DNA of 64,000 nucleotides, taken from Phyllobacterium sp. 628. GTDB lineage: Bacteria; Pseudomonadota; Alphaproteobacteria; Rhizobiales; Rhizobiaceae. Position numbers and translations under genes: made by a program. The stretch is from positions 1,495,501 to 1,559,500 of the forward strand of contig NZ_CP050301.1 of assembly GCF_014189505.1 (NCBI RefSeq), in the 5' to 3' direction. Under the pieces are notes generated by a model. That model ran no database searches. It was not told where the DNA came from and was given only the letters and a program-made list of their open reading frames with translations. Of this stretch, positions 18,663 through 28,467 are shown one piece after another; within the stretch, counting starts at the first letter, position 1, and every line of letters starts with the position of its first letter.

Positions 18663-18854
18663 TCAGCAACTGCGCAACGCACGGGGTTCGAACGGCAAGT
18701 CCGACAATTCGTCAAGGCACATGGCTTGCAGCGCCGGGTGAGAGAGTGGATCGCGCCGCCAATTGTCGGCTGCGGCGTCGTTGACAATCTCATGGTGTTT
18801 CCGGGTCGCTGCCAGAGTTTCCGTGAACAAGTTTGTTAGCCAGAAAATCTTCAT
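18663..18854 (-). CDS. small DUF1127-like protein
   Basis: The 63-residue product starts MKIFWLTNLF and ends with NWRRDPLSHPALQAMCLDEL and a short acidic tail. Spacing of the tryptophan, arginines and the leucine-rich end resembles DUF1127 proteins, short regulators common in Hyphomicrobiales, but the match is loose. The start at 18854 is supported by AGGAG nine bases upstream; a longer frame from 18914 lacks one. It is transcribed away from the LysR gene at 18947, and DUF1127/LysR divergent pairs occur in related genomes. Function is unknown; roles in phosphate and C1 metabolism or RNA turnover have been reported for other DUF1127 proteins. Confidence 0.55.
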   Translation of the reverse strand: MKIFWLTNLFTETLAATRKHHEIVNDAAADNWRRDPLSHPALQAMCLDELSDLPFEPRALRSC

Positions 18855-18946
18855 CAAACAGCTCCTATGAATCGAGGAATGTGTTATTTTGTTCTTGTTT
18901 ATGGTGATCATCAATCAAGAATGGTGATATCGTCATTTAGAAAAAC

Positions 18947-19861
18947 TTGATGAAGAGTACTGATATGAAGAACTTGAATAGGGTTCACATCAACGGGTTG
19001 AAAGCTGTCGAAGCCATTGGAAGGCTGGGCTCGCTGCCAAGCGCGGCGGCGGAGCTTGGCGTGTCCGTCAGTGCCGTCAGTCAGCATCTGATCCGCACCG
19101 AGGGGCAGATTGGCCATGCAATCTTTGACCGGACGCGGGCAGGGCTGGTGCCGACATTCTTCGGAAAATCGTTTATTGCCCGGCTGGAGGAAGCGTTTCA
19201 GCATCTGTCAAAGGCGGTGGCCATGGCGGATGGTGTTGATCAAACTTTGCTGCTTTCGGTTGCCCCAACCTTCGCATCGAAATGGCTGGTGCCACGCTTG
19301 GGACGATTACGGGCGGCTCATCCCGATATGAAAATCCGCATCGATCCGTCGCCGGGTATTCTCGATCTGAAGAATTCGGATATCGATCTGGCGATCCGGC
19401 TTGGCAGCGGTGACTGGCTGGATGGCGAGCCAGAATGCCTCCTGCCGCAAAAAATGTTTCCGGTCTGCACGCGTGCCTTTGCCGAACAGCTGCGCGGTCC
19501 GGCCGATATTTTCAGTCAGCCGATCATTTGCTACGAGAACCCGATGTTCAGCTGGGATGAGTGGCAGGCAGCAGCAGGGCTTGATGGTCCTCTGGCATTT
19601 GACGGCCCGACATTTTCCGATCCGTGGCTTGCCATTGAAGCAACAATCAGCGGGCAGGGCATCATGCTGGCCTGGGAACTCTTCGTTGAAGACACGCTGG
19701 CCGATGGGAGGCTGGTTGCGCCTTTTCCGCTGCGCGTGCCCTCCGATATCGCTTATTGGCTGGTTTCTCCCAAAAATCGTAAGCCGACGCCACAAATGCA
19801 GCATTTTCAACGATGGATACGTTTCGAAATCGCCGAAGACATCCGCGCGCCTACCGCATGA
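18947..19861 (+). CDS. LysR-family regulator of the GcvA type
   Basis: The 304-residue protein has an N-terminal HTH (GSLPSAAAELGVSVSAVSQHL, about residues 27-47) and a GcvA-like effector domain with VAPTFASKWLVPRLGRLRAAHP and DIDLAIRLGSGDW. GcvA-type LysR proteins often control a divergent neighbour, here the small DUF1127-like gene. The first ATG has no clear ribosome site; the second, at 18965 (MKNLNRVH), is also possible. The effector is unknown. Confidence 0.85.
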   Translation: MMKSTDMKNLNRVHINGLKAVEAIGRLGSLPSAAAELGVSVSAVSQHLIRTEGQIGHAIFDRTRAGLVPTFFGKSFIARLEEAFQHLSKAVAMADGVDQTLLLSVAPTFASKWLVPRLGRLRAAHPDMKIRIDPSPGILDLKNSDIDLAIRLGSGDWLDGEPECLLPQKMFPVCTRAFAEQLRGPADIFSQPIICYENPMFSWDEWQAAAGLDGPLAFDGPTFSDPWLAIEATISGQGIMLAWELFVEDTLADGRLVAPFPLRVPSDIAYWLVSPKNRKPTPQMQHFQRWIRFEIAEDIRAPTA

Positions 19862-19930
19862 TCTGTTGACAAGTTATACTGAAGTTTGAAGAGTGCGGCT
19901 CACCACCATGGGTAGCGTTGGGAGGACTTC

Positions 19931-22900
19931 ATGTCTATGCGCGCGGTTATCGGCTTTTCAGCCTTTCTTTTCACGTCTTTGGCTGCCGCCATTCCTGTTG
20001 GCGCTGCTGAAACGAATCGCGACATCGTCACGACGAAAGATGGCGACTATTTCGGTTTCGACCTGCGTACAGAACAGGATGTGACGCTGGAACAATGCGA
20101 AGCCGTTTGCCTTGCTGAAAGTGACTGCAAAGCCTTCACCTATAATCCCAAGGTGAAGTGGTGCTTTATGAAGTCGGACTTCAACCAATTGCACAGTTTT
20201 CCCGGTGCCATCGCCGGCAAGGTTGTCGAGACAACCAGCGAGCCGGATATTGGCGCGCCGCCCAAATTGGCATTCCTTTCCGACCAGATTGTTCAGGATG
20301 CGCGTCAGGTGAAGCTGCGGCTTGGCGTAACCGATGAGCTGAAGGCACAGGGTGTCGACGCGTTGAAAAGAGCCGCGCGCGACCAGCTGGCAGGCGGGAA
20401 CATCGAAAACGCGCTCAATGCCTTCAAGAACGCGCTTGCTGTATCACCGGATGATGCCGATCTGTGGATCGAGACTGCCCGTGCGGCCAACAAGGCTGAC
20501 AAGAATACCTACATTGCCGGGCAGGCTGCGCTTGCTGCGCTGAATGGCTATCAATTGACGCGAACCAAGCAGAGCCGCGCCGATGCGCTGGCTGTACTGG
20601 CAACGTCTCTGCAGAATGCGCAGAATTACCGGACGGCGCTAAATGCCTACAAGGCCAGCCTTGCGCTTGTCGATGCCAAAACCGTCAACGCGGTCTATCT
20701 CGATCTGAAGGCGCGTCAGGGATTCCGTATCGTCAATCACACAATTGATGCGGACAGTGCAACGCCACGGGCTTGCGTGCAGTTTTCCGAACCGCTGGTC
20801 AAGATGGGTACGGATTACACCCCTTTTGTCACGCTGGACAGTGCCGCGCCCAAGGCGCTGGAAGCCAAGGGCAACGAGATTTGTGTTGAAGGTCTCACCC
20901 ATGGTCAGCGCTACAAGATGGCTTTTCGTGCAGGCCTGCCATCCTCGGTAGGGGAGCCGCTGGAAGGTCAGGTCGATCTGGATATTTACGTCAAGGATCG
21001 TTCAGCCACGGTGCGGTTTACCGGTGACAGTTTCGTCCTGCCAGGCACCGCACGCCGGGGCATCCCTATTGTGTCCGTGAATACAACCAGTGCCAACCTG
21101 AAGCTGTACAGGATCGGTGATCGCGGTATCGCCTCGTTGTTGACCAGCTCGCAATTCCTGACCCAGATCGACAGCTACAATGCCCAGAAACTGCAGGATG
21201 AATCGGGTGAACTCGTCTGGCAGGGTGCTATCGACATCCAATCCGATCTCAACAAGGACGTGGTAACGAGCTTCCCGGTTGACGAGGCTTTGCCCAAGCG
21301 CAAGCCCGGTGTCTACGTGCTGACCGCTGTCTCGCCCGATGCCCGTGGCAGTGAATGGGATTCACAGGCAACCCAGTGGTTTGTCGTCTCCGATATCGGT
21401 CTTTCCACCTATACAGGGACCGACGGCCTGAACGTGTTCGCCCGCTCGCTCGCCAGCGCCCAGCCTTTGATTGGCGTTGAGTTGCAGCTTCTGGCCAAAA
21501 ACAATGAAATTCTTGGCACAGCCATTACCGATACGGATGGCCGGGCAACGTTTACCGCCGGGTTGCTGCGCGGCACCGCCGCCATGACGCCCGCTGTCAT
21601 CACCGCCAAGAATGGCGATGCGGATTATGTTTTCCTTGATATGACGCGTGCCGGCTTTGATCTGTCTGATCGTGGCGTTACAGGCCGCGCCGCGCCGGGT
21701 GCTATCGACGTACTCGCCTGGACTGAACGCGGCATATACCGCGCCGGTGAAACTGTGCACGCTTCGGCACTTGCGCGCGATATCAGTGCCAATGCCATCG
21801 AAAACCTGCCGCTGACTTTCGTGTTCCGGCGGCCAGATGGCGTCGAGGATCGCCGCATGGTCAGCGATGGTGCGCAGCTTGGCGGTCATACGCTTGATCT
21901 GGTGCTGCAGGCCAATGCCATGCGCGGCACGTGGAACATGCAGATTTATACCGATCCCAAGGGTGCGCCCATCGGCGAAAAATCGTTCATGGTTGAGGAT
22001 TTTGTGCCGGACCGGATCGAATTCGACATGACCAGCGAGGCGAAAGCGATCGAGGTGGGTGCCCCGGCGCCAGTCACTGTCGATGGCCGTTTCCTCTACG
22101 GTGCTCCGGCGGCAGGCCTTAATCTTGAAGGCGAAGTCAGCCTCAAAACGACGCATGAAGATGCCAACTTCAAGGGCTACCGTTTCGGTTTGGCCGACGA
22201 GCAGGCCAATGAAGACACGCGTATTCCGCTTGAGGATTTGCAGGCTCTCGATGAGAACGGCAAGACGACGTTTGACGTGACTTTGAACGAAGTCCCATCC
22301 ACCACACAATTGCTCAATGCCAACGTTGTGGTGCGTATGCAGGAAGCCGGTGGCCGCGCCATTGAGCGAACCCTGACGCTACCCGTCAGGTCGCAGGGCC
22401 CGATGATCGGCATCAAGCCGGAATTTGACGGTGATCTTGCCGAAAACTCCGTGGGTAAGTTCCACATCATCGGTGTTGACCGCAATGGCCAGAAGCAGGC
22501 CATGAGCGGCCTCAGCTGGAAACTGGTTGGCGTCGAGCGCAACTATCAATGGTACCGTGACGGCAGCTCGTGGAAGTATGAGCCCATTGTTTCGACCAAG
22601 CTGATCGCCAATGGCAAAGTCGATGCGTCAGCGGATGGCGCTGAAATTTCTGTGCCTGTCACCTGGGGCCGCTTCCGGCTTGAGGTGGAAACAGCAGAGG
22701 CGGATGGCCCGACGTCCAGCGTTGAGTTCGATGCCGGTTACTACGTGGCCGCGACATCCACTGAAACGCCGGATGGCCTCGAAATCGCTTTGGACAAGGA
22801 CATGTATGCGGTTGGTGATACCGCAAAACTGAAAGTATCGCCGCGCTTTGCCGGTGAATTGCTGTTGACCATCGGCGCGGAAAATCTGCTGACAACCAAA

Positions 22901-25384
22901 CATGCCAGCATACCGGCGGAAGGCGGCGAGGTGGAAATTCCTGTGACCGCCGACTGGGGTGCCGGCGCTTATGTCACCGCGACGCTTTTCCGTCCGGGCG
23001 ATGCGCAGGAAAGCCATATGCCGATGCGCGCTATCGGTGTGAAATGGCTTGGGGTGAACCCTGCCGACCGCAACCTTGCGGTGAAATTGGACACGCCGGA
23101 AAAAACCTTGCCACGCCAGCCTTTGAACATACCTGTTCAGGTGACGGGTGCGGGGGTAGGCGATACGGCGTTTGTTACCGTTGCCGCAGTGGATGTCGGT
23201 ATTCTCAATCTGACTCGATATGACGCCCCCAATCCCGACAGCTGGTACTTCGGTCAGCGTCAGCTCGGGCTCGAAATCCGCGATCTCTATGGCCGTCTGA
23301 TCGATGGCTCACAGGGTGTTACCGGCCGGTTGCGCACCGGCGGCGATGGCGCGCAAATGCCGTTGCAGGGCAGTCCGCCCACCGAAAAGCTCGTCGCATT
23401 CTTCTCCGGACCGGTCAAACTGGACAAGGATGGGAAAGCCAATGTCAGCTTCGACATTCCGCAATTCAACGGCACGGCACGTGTGATGGCTGTGGCCTGG
23501 TCAAAAGCGGGTGTTGGCCATGCGAGCAAGGATGTGATCATCCGTGATCCGGTCGTGGTTACTGCGAGTTTGCCGAAATTCATGGCTCCCGGCGACAAGG
23601 CCAATTTGCGGCTTGATATTGCCAATACGGATGCTCCGGCTGGTGACTATCAGTTGCAGGTGACCAGCAATCCGGCAGTTGCAGTGGATCAGAAAGCCGC
23701 GTCGCAAACCGTCAAATTGACGGCAGGTGGAAAGTTTGACGTTACATTGCCACTCAATGGAAGTCAGTCCGGCGACGGTGTTGTCTCGGTCAAGCTATCC
23801 AATGCGGCTGGCATCTCGCTTGAACAGTCGCTGAACATTCCGGTGCGGCCTGCATCATTGCCTGTCACGGTGCGCAATCCCATCAAGATTGCGCCTAACA
23901 GCACTTTGAAAATCGATCGGGAACTCTTGGCGGGCAGCATTTTGCAGGGCGCTTCGGTCAGCCTGAACGTCTCGCGCTCGTCAGCCTTCGATATTCCAGC
24001 CTTGCTGATGTCGCTTGATCGCTATCCCTATGGTTGCGCCGAGCAGACGACCAGCCGGGCCATGCCGCTGCTTTATCTCAGCGAAATGACCAAACAATCC
24101 GGTCTTGCCGATGATGGTGACGTGCAGAAGCGAGTACAGGAAGCCATCTTCCGCGTCCTGTCCTATCAGTCATCGACCGGCAGCTTTGGCCTGTGGAGCC
24201 CTGGCTCGGGTGATCTATGGCTGGATGCCTATGTTACCGACTTCCTGACCCGCGCCCGCGAACAGAAATATGACGTGCCTGAAAAGGCACTCGTGCAGGC
24301 ACTGGAAAATCTGCAGAACTCATTGAGCTATGATGTGAACGTCAAGGATCAGGGCAATCAGATTGCCTATGCGCTTTATGTTCTCGCCCGCAACCGCAAG
24401 GCCGCGGTCAGCGATCTGCGCTACTATGCCGATACGAAGCTGCAGGAATTCCCGACGCCGCTGTCGCGCGCCCATCTGGCTGCGGCGCTGGCGCTTTATG
24501 GCGATGCACAGCGGTCGCAGAGCGTCTTCACCGACTCGCTGCAAATGTCGACCAAAGCCACCAATGTCAGTCTCGTTCGCTCGGATTACGGTTCGTCTTT
24601 GCGTGATGATGCGGCGGTTCTGGCGCTGGCGGCCGAAAGCCGTCCGGTACCGGCGATCATTCCGCAATTGTCGAAGATTGTTGCCAAGGAATGGGAGCGT
24701 AAGATTTACACAAGCACGCAGGAACAGACTTGGATGCTTCTGGCTGCACGCGCCATTCAAGGCGGCGACAGTGATCTGAAGCTCAGCATCAATGATGTGG
24801 CGCATACGGGTGGCTATGCCGCGCGCATGACTGGCGAGCAGCTGATCGAACAGCCCGTGAGCATTACCAACAACACAAGCGAGGCTGTATCGGCGGTGGT
24901 AACGACGGTTGCTGCGCCTGCCCAGCCTTTGCCAGCTGGTGGTGACGGCTTCAATATCCAGCGCACCTATTACACACTCGATGGGGCGGAAGCCAATGTC
25001 AGCGAAGCCAAGCAGAACGAGCGCTATGTGGTTGTCCTCAAGGTGACCGAGAACAACAAATGGCCATCGCGAGTGCTGATCACCGACCTGCTGCCAGCCG
25101 GTTTCGAGATCGACAATCCGGGTCTGGTGGATAGCGCGAAGCTGTCGAACTTCGAATGGATCGGTGAGGTTGAAGCCGCCCATACGGAGTTCCGCAGTGA
25201 CCGCTTTGTTGCCGCCTTTGATCGGAACACCAGCGACAACCGGGAGATCACCTTGGCTTATGTGGTCCGCGCGGTGACACCTGGAACCTATGATCATCCG
25301 GCTGCAAGCGTTGAAGACATGTACCGCCCGCAATTCTCGGCCCGTACAGCAACGGGCCGGATGGAGGTTGTGGCGGCACAGTAA
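19931..25384 (+). CDS. bacterial alpha-2-macroglobulin with N-terminal PAN-like and TPR-like regions
   Basis: This 1817-residue exported protein is a protease trap of the YfhM/A2M family. A signal peptide (about 1-26, ending PVGAA) is followed by a cysteine-rich PAN/Apple-like module near 30-100 (LEQCEAVCLAESDCKAFTYN), a TPR-like helical stretch near 125-250, several macroglobulin beta domains, and the thioester motif CAEQ at residues 1369-1372 (PYGCAEQTTS), followed by the alpha-helical complement-like domain. The retained CxEQ motif means it could covalently trap attacking proteases. No lipobox is present, unlike E. coli YfhM, so it should be soluble in the periplasm. The ATG follows GGGAGGA. 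Its partner pbpC lies downstream, as in most A2M loci. Confidence 0.93.
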   Translation: MSMRAVIGFSAFLFTSLAAAIPVGAAETNRDIVTTKDGDYFGFDLRTEQDVTLEQCEAVCLAESDCKAFTYNPKVKWCFMKSDFNQLHSFPGAIAGKVVETTSEPDIGAPPKLAFLSDQIVQDARQVKLRLGVTDELKAQGVDALKRAARDQLAGGNIENALNAFKNALAVSPDDADLWIETARAANKADKNTYIAGQAALAALNGYQLTRTKQSRADALAVLATSLQNAQNYRTALNAYKASLALVDAKTVNAVYLDLKARQGFRIVNHTIDADSATPRACVQFSEPLVKMGTDYTPFVTLDSAAPKALEAKGNEICVEGLTHGQRYKMAFRAGLPSSVGEPLEGQVDLDIYVKDRSATVRFTGDSFVLPGTARRGIPIVSVNTTSANLKLYRIGDRGIASLLTSSQFLTQIDSYNAQKLQDESGELVWQGAIDIQSDLNKDVVTSFPVDEALPKRKPGVYVLTAVSPDARGSEWDSQATQWFVVSDIGLSTYTGTDGLNVFARSLASAQPLIGVELQLLAKNNEILGTAITDTDGRATFTAGLLRGTAAMTPAVITAKNGDADYVFLDMTRAGFDLSDRGVTGRAAPGAIDVLAWTERGIYRAGETVHASALARDISANAIENLPLTFVFRRPDGVEDRRMVSDGAQLGGHTLDLVLQANAMRGTWNMQIYTDPKGAPIGEKSFMVEDFVPDRIEFDMTSEAKAIEVGAPAPVTVDGRFLYGAPAAGLNLEGEVSLKTTHEDANFKGYRFGLADEQANEDTRIPLEDLQALDENGKTTFDVTLNEVPSTTQLLNANVVVRMQEAGGRAIERTLTLPVRSQGPMIGIKPEFDGDLAENSVGKFHIIGVDRNGQKQAMSGLSWKLVGVERNYQWYRDGSSWKYEPIVSTKLIANGKVDASADGAEISVPVTWGRFRLEVETAEADGPTSSVEFDAGYYVAATSTETPDGLEIALDKDMYAVGDTAKLKVSPRFAGELLLTIGAENLLTTKHASIPAEGGEVEIPVTADWGAGAYVTATLFRPGDAQESHMPMRAIGVKWLGVNPADRNLAVKLDTPEKTLPRQPLNIPVQVTGAGVGDTAFVTVAAVDVGILNLTRYDAPNPDSWYFGQRQLGLEIRDLYGRLIDGSQGVTGRLRTGGDGAQMPLQGSPPTEKLVAFFSGPVKLDKDGKANVSFDIPQFNGTARVMAVAWSKAGVGHASKDVIIRDPVVVTASLPKFMAPGDKANLRLDIANTDAPAGDYQLQVTSNPAVAVDQKAASQTVKLTAGGKFDVTLPLNGSQSGDGVVSVKLSNAAGISLEQSLNIPVRPASLPVTVRNPIKIAPNSTLKIDRELLAGSILQGASVSLNVSRSSAFDIPALLMSLDRYPYGCAEQTTSRAMPLLYLSEMTKQSGLADDGDVQKRVQEAIFRVLSYQSSTGSFGLWSPGSGDLWLDAYVTDFLTRAREQKYDVPEKALVQALENLQNSLSYDVNVKDQGNQIAYALYVLARNRKAAVSDLRYYADTKLQEFPTPLSRAHLAAALALYGDAQRSQSVFTDSLQMSTKATNVSLVRSDYGSSLRDDAAVLALAAESRPVPAIIPQLSKIVAKEWERKIYTSTQEQTWMLLAARAIQGGDSDLKLSINDVAHTGGYAARMTGEQLIEQPVSITNNTSEAVSAVVTTVAAPAQPLPAGGDGFNIQRTYYTLDGAEANVSEAKQNERYVVVLKVTENNKWPSRVLITDLLPAGFEIDNPGLVDSAKLSNFEWIGEVEAAHTEFRSDRFVAAFDRNTSDNREITLAYVVRAVTPGTYDHPAASVEDMYRPQFSARTATGRMEVVAAQ

Positions 25385-25426
25385 ATCGGGAAGAGACCAG
25401 TGTTGATGCAGAATATGCTGATTTCG

Positions 25427-25550
25427 CACCCCTTCACCCCCCCTTGTGGGGAGGGTCGGACTGCAAGTCCGGGGTGGGGGGTCGTTTTATGTCTGACACC
25501 CCCACCCCGCCGCTACGCAGCGAGCTTCCCCGCAAGGGGGAGGGTGGGGC
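25427..25550. repeat. GC-rich palindromic intergenic repeat between A2M and pbpC
   Basis: The 202-base A2M-pbpC gap is filled by nested imperfect palindromes: C-rich and G-rich tracts around CCCTTGTGGGGAGGG, then GGGGTGGGGGGTC pairing across a short spacer with GACACCCCCACCCC, then CGCTACGCAGCG and CTTCCCCGCAAGGGGGAG. Such elements are frequent repeats in Brucella and rhizobial genomes. I cannot count genomic copies from this window. Confidence 0.65.
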
Positions 25551-25586
25551 AGGCTCTCCAGTCTTCACGTTACGGCTTTTATTCTG

Positions 25587-27671
25587 ATGATCACGTGGCG
25601 CACATTCTGCATCGGCCTGTCCGCCAATCTGGTGATAGCAACGGCTTTGGCATTTGGTCTTGATCTGGCGGACAAGACGTTTCCACCACCGTTGCAGCAC
25701 GCGCGCGAAGTCTCGGCCGAAGTCGTCGATGCCGACGGCCAATTGTTGCGCGCTTTCGCCACCTCGGAAGGGCGCTGGCGCTTGCAGACCACTGCCGCCG
25801 ACGTTGATCCGCAATTTGTCCGCATGCTGGTGGCCTATGAAGATCAGCGCTTCTGGCAGCATCGCGGTGTCGATCCGCGCGCGCTGGCACGCGCAGCCCT
25901 GCAATTGGTCAGCAACGGGCGTATCGTCTCCGGCGCCTCTACACTTTCGATGCAGCTGGCCCGTTTGATCGAACCGCGGGAAGGGCGCTCGCTTACGGCA
26001 AAATTCGTCCAGCTGGTTCGTGCCATGCAGATCGAGCGGCGCTTGAGCAAGGCGGAAATCCTTGATCTCTATCTGACCCACGCGCCCTATGGCGGCAATC
26101 TTGAGGGCATCCGCGCTGCTAGCCTCGCCTATTTTGGCAAGGAACCACACCGTCTGAGTGTTGCCGAATCTGCTTTGCTGGTAGCGCTGCCGCAATTGCC
26201 GGAAAAACGCCGGCCGGACCGTAATCTGGCGGCGGCAAACATAGCGCGCGCCCGGGTCCTGCAACGGATAGCGGTTGCCAATATTGTCGGTGATGATGAG
26301 TTGCAGCGCGCGGGACTTGTTCCCATCCCAGCGCGCCGGATGCAGCTTCCGGCTTATGCGGCGCATTTGGCGGAGGCCGCCCTGCGCAAGGAACCGCAGG
26401 TCCGGCGTCACCAGACAACCCTGCGCCGTCCCATCCAACAGGGGCTTGAAGCCGTTGCCAAAAGCGCGGCAGGCAAGCTCGGACCGAAAGTCTCCATGGC
26501 GATGGTTATGGCGGATATACGCACCGGCGAGATTGTCGGCGAGGTGGGGTCGGCGGATTATTTCGACGCCAGCCGCTCCGGCTGGATCGACATGACACGG
26601 GTCATGCGCTCCCCGGGGTCGACGCTGAAACCTTTCATCTATGGTTTGGCCTTCGAGGACGGGCTGGTCTCGCAGGAAACCATCATCGAGGATCGGCCCG
26701 CCGACTTCTTCGGCTACCGTCCGCGCAATTTCGATATGAGCTATCAGGGCGATGTCAGCATCCGGCAGGCCCTGCAATTGTCGCTGAACGTGCCCGCCGT
26801 CCGCCTACTGGATGCCGTGGGACCAACGCGGCTCATGGTACGCTTCCGCCGCGCGGATGTGCGGCCAGTATTGCCGTCCAATGAAACACCCGGCCTTGCA
26901 ATTGGGCTTGGCGGCGTCGGCATTACACTGAAAGATCTGGTGCAGCTTTACGCGGCGCTTGCCAATCGCGGCAGACCGGTGCTGCTTGGCGATGGTATTC
27001 AGGGCAAGCCGCAACCCATCGAGGCGGAACCACTGCTGGAACCGGTCGCGGCGTGGAATGTGGCTGATGTTCTCTCGGGCGTCATGCCGCCTCTGGGTGC
27101 GAGCCAGCGCGGCATCGCCTACAAGACCGGCACCAGCTATGGCTATCGCGATGCCTGGTCGGTTGGTTTTGACGGCAATTACGCGCTTGGTGTCTGGGTT
27201 GGCCGCCCGGACAATGGCGCGGTTCCGGGCATTACCGGTTTTGGAACAGCCGCACCGATTCTGTTTGAAGGTTTTGTCAAATCCGGCATTCCCGTCACGC
27301 CATTGCCAAAAGCGCCTGGTGGTGCCGTGCGTATTGCTCAGGCACAACTGCCAATCAGCCAAAGACGCTTCACCAAAACATCCAGCGGCCTGCTATCCGC
27401 ATCGACACGCGAACCCGCCCCGCAGATTATCTATCCACCGGAAGGCGCGCGTATTGAACTCGGCGTGAAGACTGGCGGCGCTCTCTCGCCGCTTGCCTTG
27501 AAGCTGCAGGGCGGGCGGGCGCCATTCCGCTGGCTTGCCAATGGCAAACCGCTGCCGGACACTTCGCGCCGCCGCGTCAATGAATGGGTGCCGGATGGCG
27601 GCGGCTATTCCACCCTGACGGTGATCGATTCCGCCGGCCGCGCTGCAAGCGTGCGGGTGTTCGTGGATTAG
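25587..27671 (+). CDS. pbpC: penicillin-binding protein 1C
   Basis: The 694-residue bifunctional peptidoglycan synthase is anchored by an N-terminal membrane helix (residues 8-25). The glycosyltransferase domain has the catalytic Glu in AYEDQRFWQHRGVD and GASTLSMQLARL. The transpeptidase domain has SPGSTLKPFIY (active Ser and Lys), SLN and KTGTS. The C-terminal BiPBP_C domain (APQIIYPPEGARIELG onward) is specific to PbpC. PbpC is thought to repair peptidoglycan while A2M neutralises invading proteases. The repeat between the two genes ends about 35 bases before the ATG, and I see no good ribosome site there, so expression may be altered. Confidence 0.93.
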   Translation: MITWRTFCIGLSANLVIATALAFGLDLADKTFPPPLQHAREVSAEVVDADGQLLRAFATSEGRWRLQTTAADVDPQFVRMLVAYEDQRFWQHRGVDPRALARAALQLVSNGRIVSGASTLSMQLARLIEPREGRSLTAKFVQLVRAMQIERRLSKAEILDLYLTHAPYGGNLEGIRAASLAYFGKEPHRLSVAESALLVALPQLPEKRRPDRNLAAANIARARVLQRIAVANIVGDDELQRAGLVPIPARRMQLPAYAAHLAEAALRKEPQVRRHQTTLRRPIQQGLEAVAKSAAGKLGPKVSMAMVMADIRTGEIVGEVGSADYFDASRSGWIDMTRVMRSPGSTLKPFIYGLAFEDGLVSQETIIEDRPADFFGYRPRNFDMSYQGDVSIRQALQLSLNVPAVRLLDAVGPTRLMVRFRRADVRPVLPSNETPGLAIGLGGVGITLKDLVQLYAALANRGRPVLLGDGIQGKPQPIEAEPLLEPVAAWNVADVLSGVMPPLGASQRGIAYKTGTSYGYRDAWSVGFDGNYALGVWVGRPDNGAVPGITGFGTAAPILFEGFVKSGIPVTPLPKAPGGAVRIAQAQLPISQRRFTKTSSGLLSASTREPAPQIIYPPEGARIELGVKTGGALSPLALKLQGGRAPFRWLANGKPLPDTSRRRVNEWVPDGGGYSTLTVIDSAGRAASVRVFVD

Positions 27672-27681
27672 CAAACAAAAA

Positions 27682-27700
27682 GCGGCGCCACAGGCGCCGC
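27682..27700. terminator. bidirectional terminator between pbpC and the RcnB-like gene
   Basis: A perfect 8-bp stem GCGGCGCC/GGCGCCGC with loop ACA is flanked by an A run on the left and CTTTG on the right. It lies between two convergent genes and can serve both. Confidence 0.75.
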
Positions 27701-27722
27701 CTTTGCAATCTGTCGGGCAGAT

Positions 27723-28052
27723 TTACCGTCCGTTGATCATCGATGCGATGACGCCTGATGCGATGCTGATCATCACGTAGTCATTGTTGACGCGCACCCA
27801 GTGATAGCCGCGTGGCGGTGTCTTTAGATGATAGCGGTGATAGTCGCGCACAACATTGCGGCGATAGCTATTGGGCAGTTGATGGCCACGCACCCAGCGC
27901 GTCTTTTTGATGACGGTGCGCTCATGGATGACCCGCTTCTTGACCATGCGGTCCTGCTGTTGATGGCCATAGCCGTTTGGCTGCTGTTGCGCGAAGGCTG
28001 CAGGCGTTGCAATCAGGGAAATGGCAAGAGCTGCCAATGCGATCTTTTTCAT
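27723..28052 (-). CDS. RcnB-family small periplasmic protein
   Basis: The 109-residue protein has a clear signal peptide (MKKIALAALAISLIATPAAFA) and a basic, His- and Tyr-rich body. The C-terminal part PPRGYHWVRVNNDYVMISIASGVI matches the RcnB domain, whose founder lowers nickel and cobalt efflux in E. coli. Many alphaproteobacterial copies have no known metal role. GAGGAAAC precedes the ATG. It appears to be a single-gene unit ending at the shared terminator. Confidence 0.8.
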   Translation of the reverse strand: MKKIALAALAISLIATPAAFAQQQPNGYGHQQQDRMVKKRVIHERTVIKKTRWVRGHQLPNSYRRNVVRDYHRYHLKTPPRGYHWVRVNNDYVMISIASGVIASMINGR

Positions 28053-28260
28053 TTTGTTTCCTCGTCAGTTGCATGGATTAATCGAAACACCATGCTGTTT
28101 TACGAGGCCGGACATGAATGAGAACTGAACGCTAATCTAAACAATTTGTAATGTTTTAAATGAGTTAGGTGGAAAAATGTTGGCCAAAGGATTGCCGGTG
28201 ATCTGAGGAACTGCCTGCACTTGTTGTAGGGCGCAAAATCGGTTGGCACGGCGCGCAAGA

Positions 28261-28467
28261 TCAGTTGGCAGTAGAGCAGCGTCCGATGAAGCGGTAGGCG
28301 CCGGTGCCGCGCAGAGCAAAATGGGAACGGTCCCAGCCTTCGCTCTGGATGCGCTTGTGCATGCCGGATTTCGATTCGGGCAGGCCCTTGAGCGGCCCCT
28401 CGGCGGCGGCCGCAAGTTCGCTGGCGGTAAACCAGACCTGCATGGAAGAGGGAGAAGCAATGTCCAT
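28261..28467 (-). pseudogene. Mu-type transposase DNA-binding domain remnant
   Basis: The 68-residue frame contains VWFTASELAAAAEGPLKGLP and a following helix (MHKRIQSEGWD), the pattern of the N-terminal Mu-type HTH of phage Mu transposase A and its repressor-like relatives. A full transposase would continue for several hundred residues; here the frame ends after RGTGAYRFIGRC. The catalytic core is nowhere in the window. The start codon overlaps the stop of an upstream fragment as TGATG, an arrangement of a once-real operon. Confidence 0.6.

Noticed and set aside
24320..25429. 369-codon minus-strand frame opposite the end of the A2M gene
   Set aside because: Antisense to a well-supported gene; residue composition is Arg/His-rich noise.
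28241..28260. GGTTGGCACGGCGCGCAAG as a second sigma-54 promoter
   Set aside because: The -24 half looks right but no GC lies ten bases after the GG, and no suitable gene follows.
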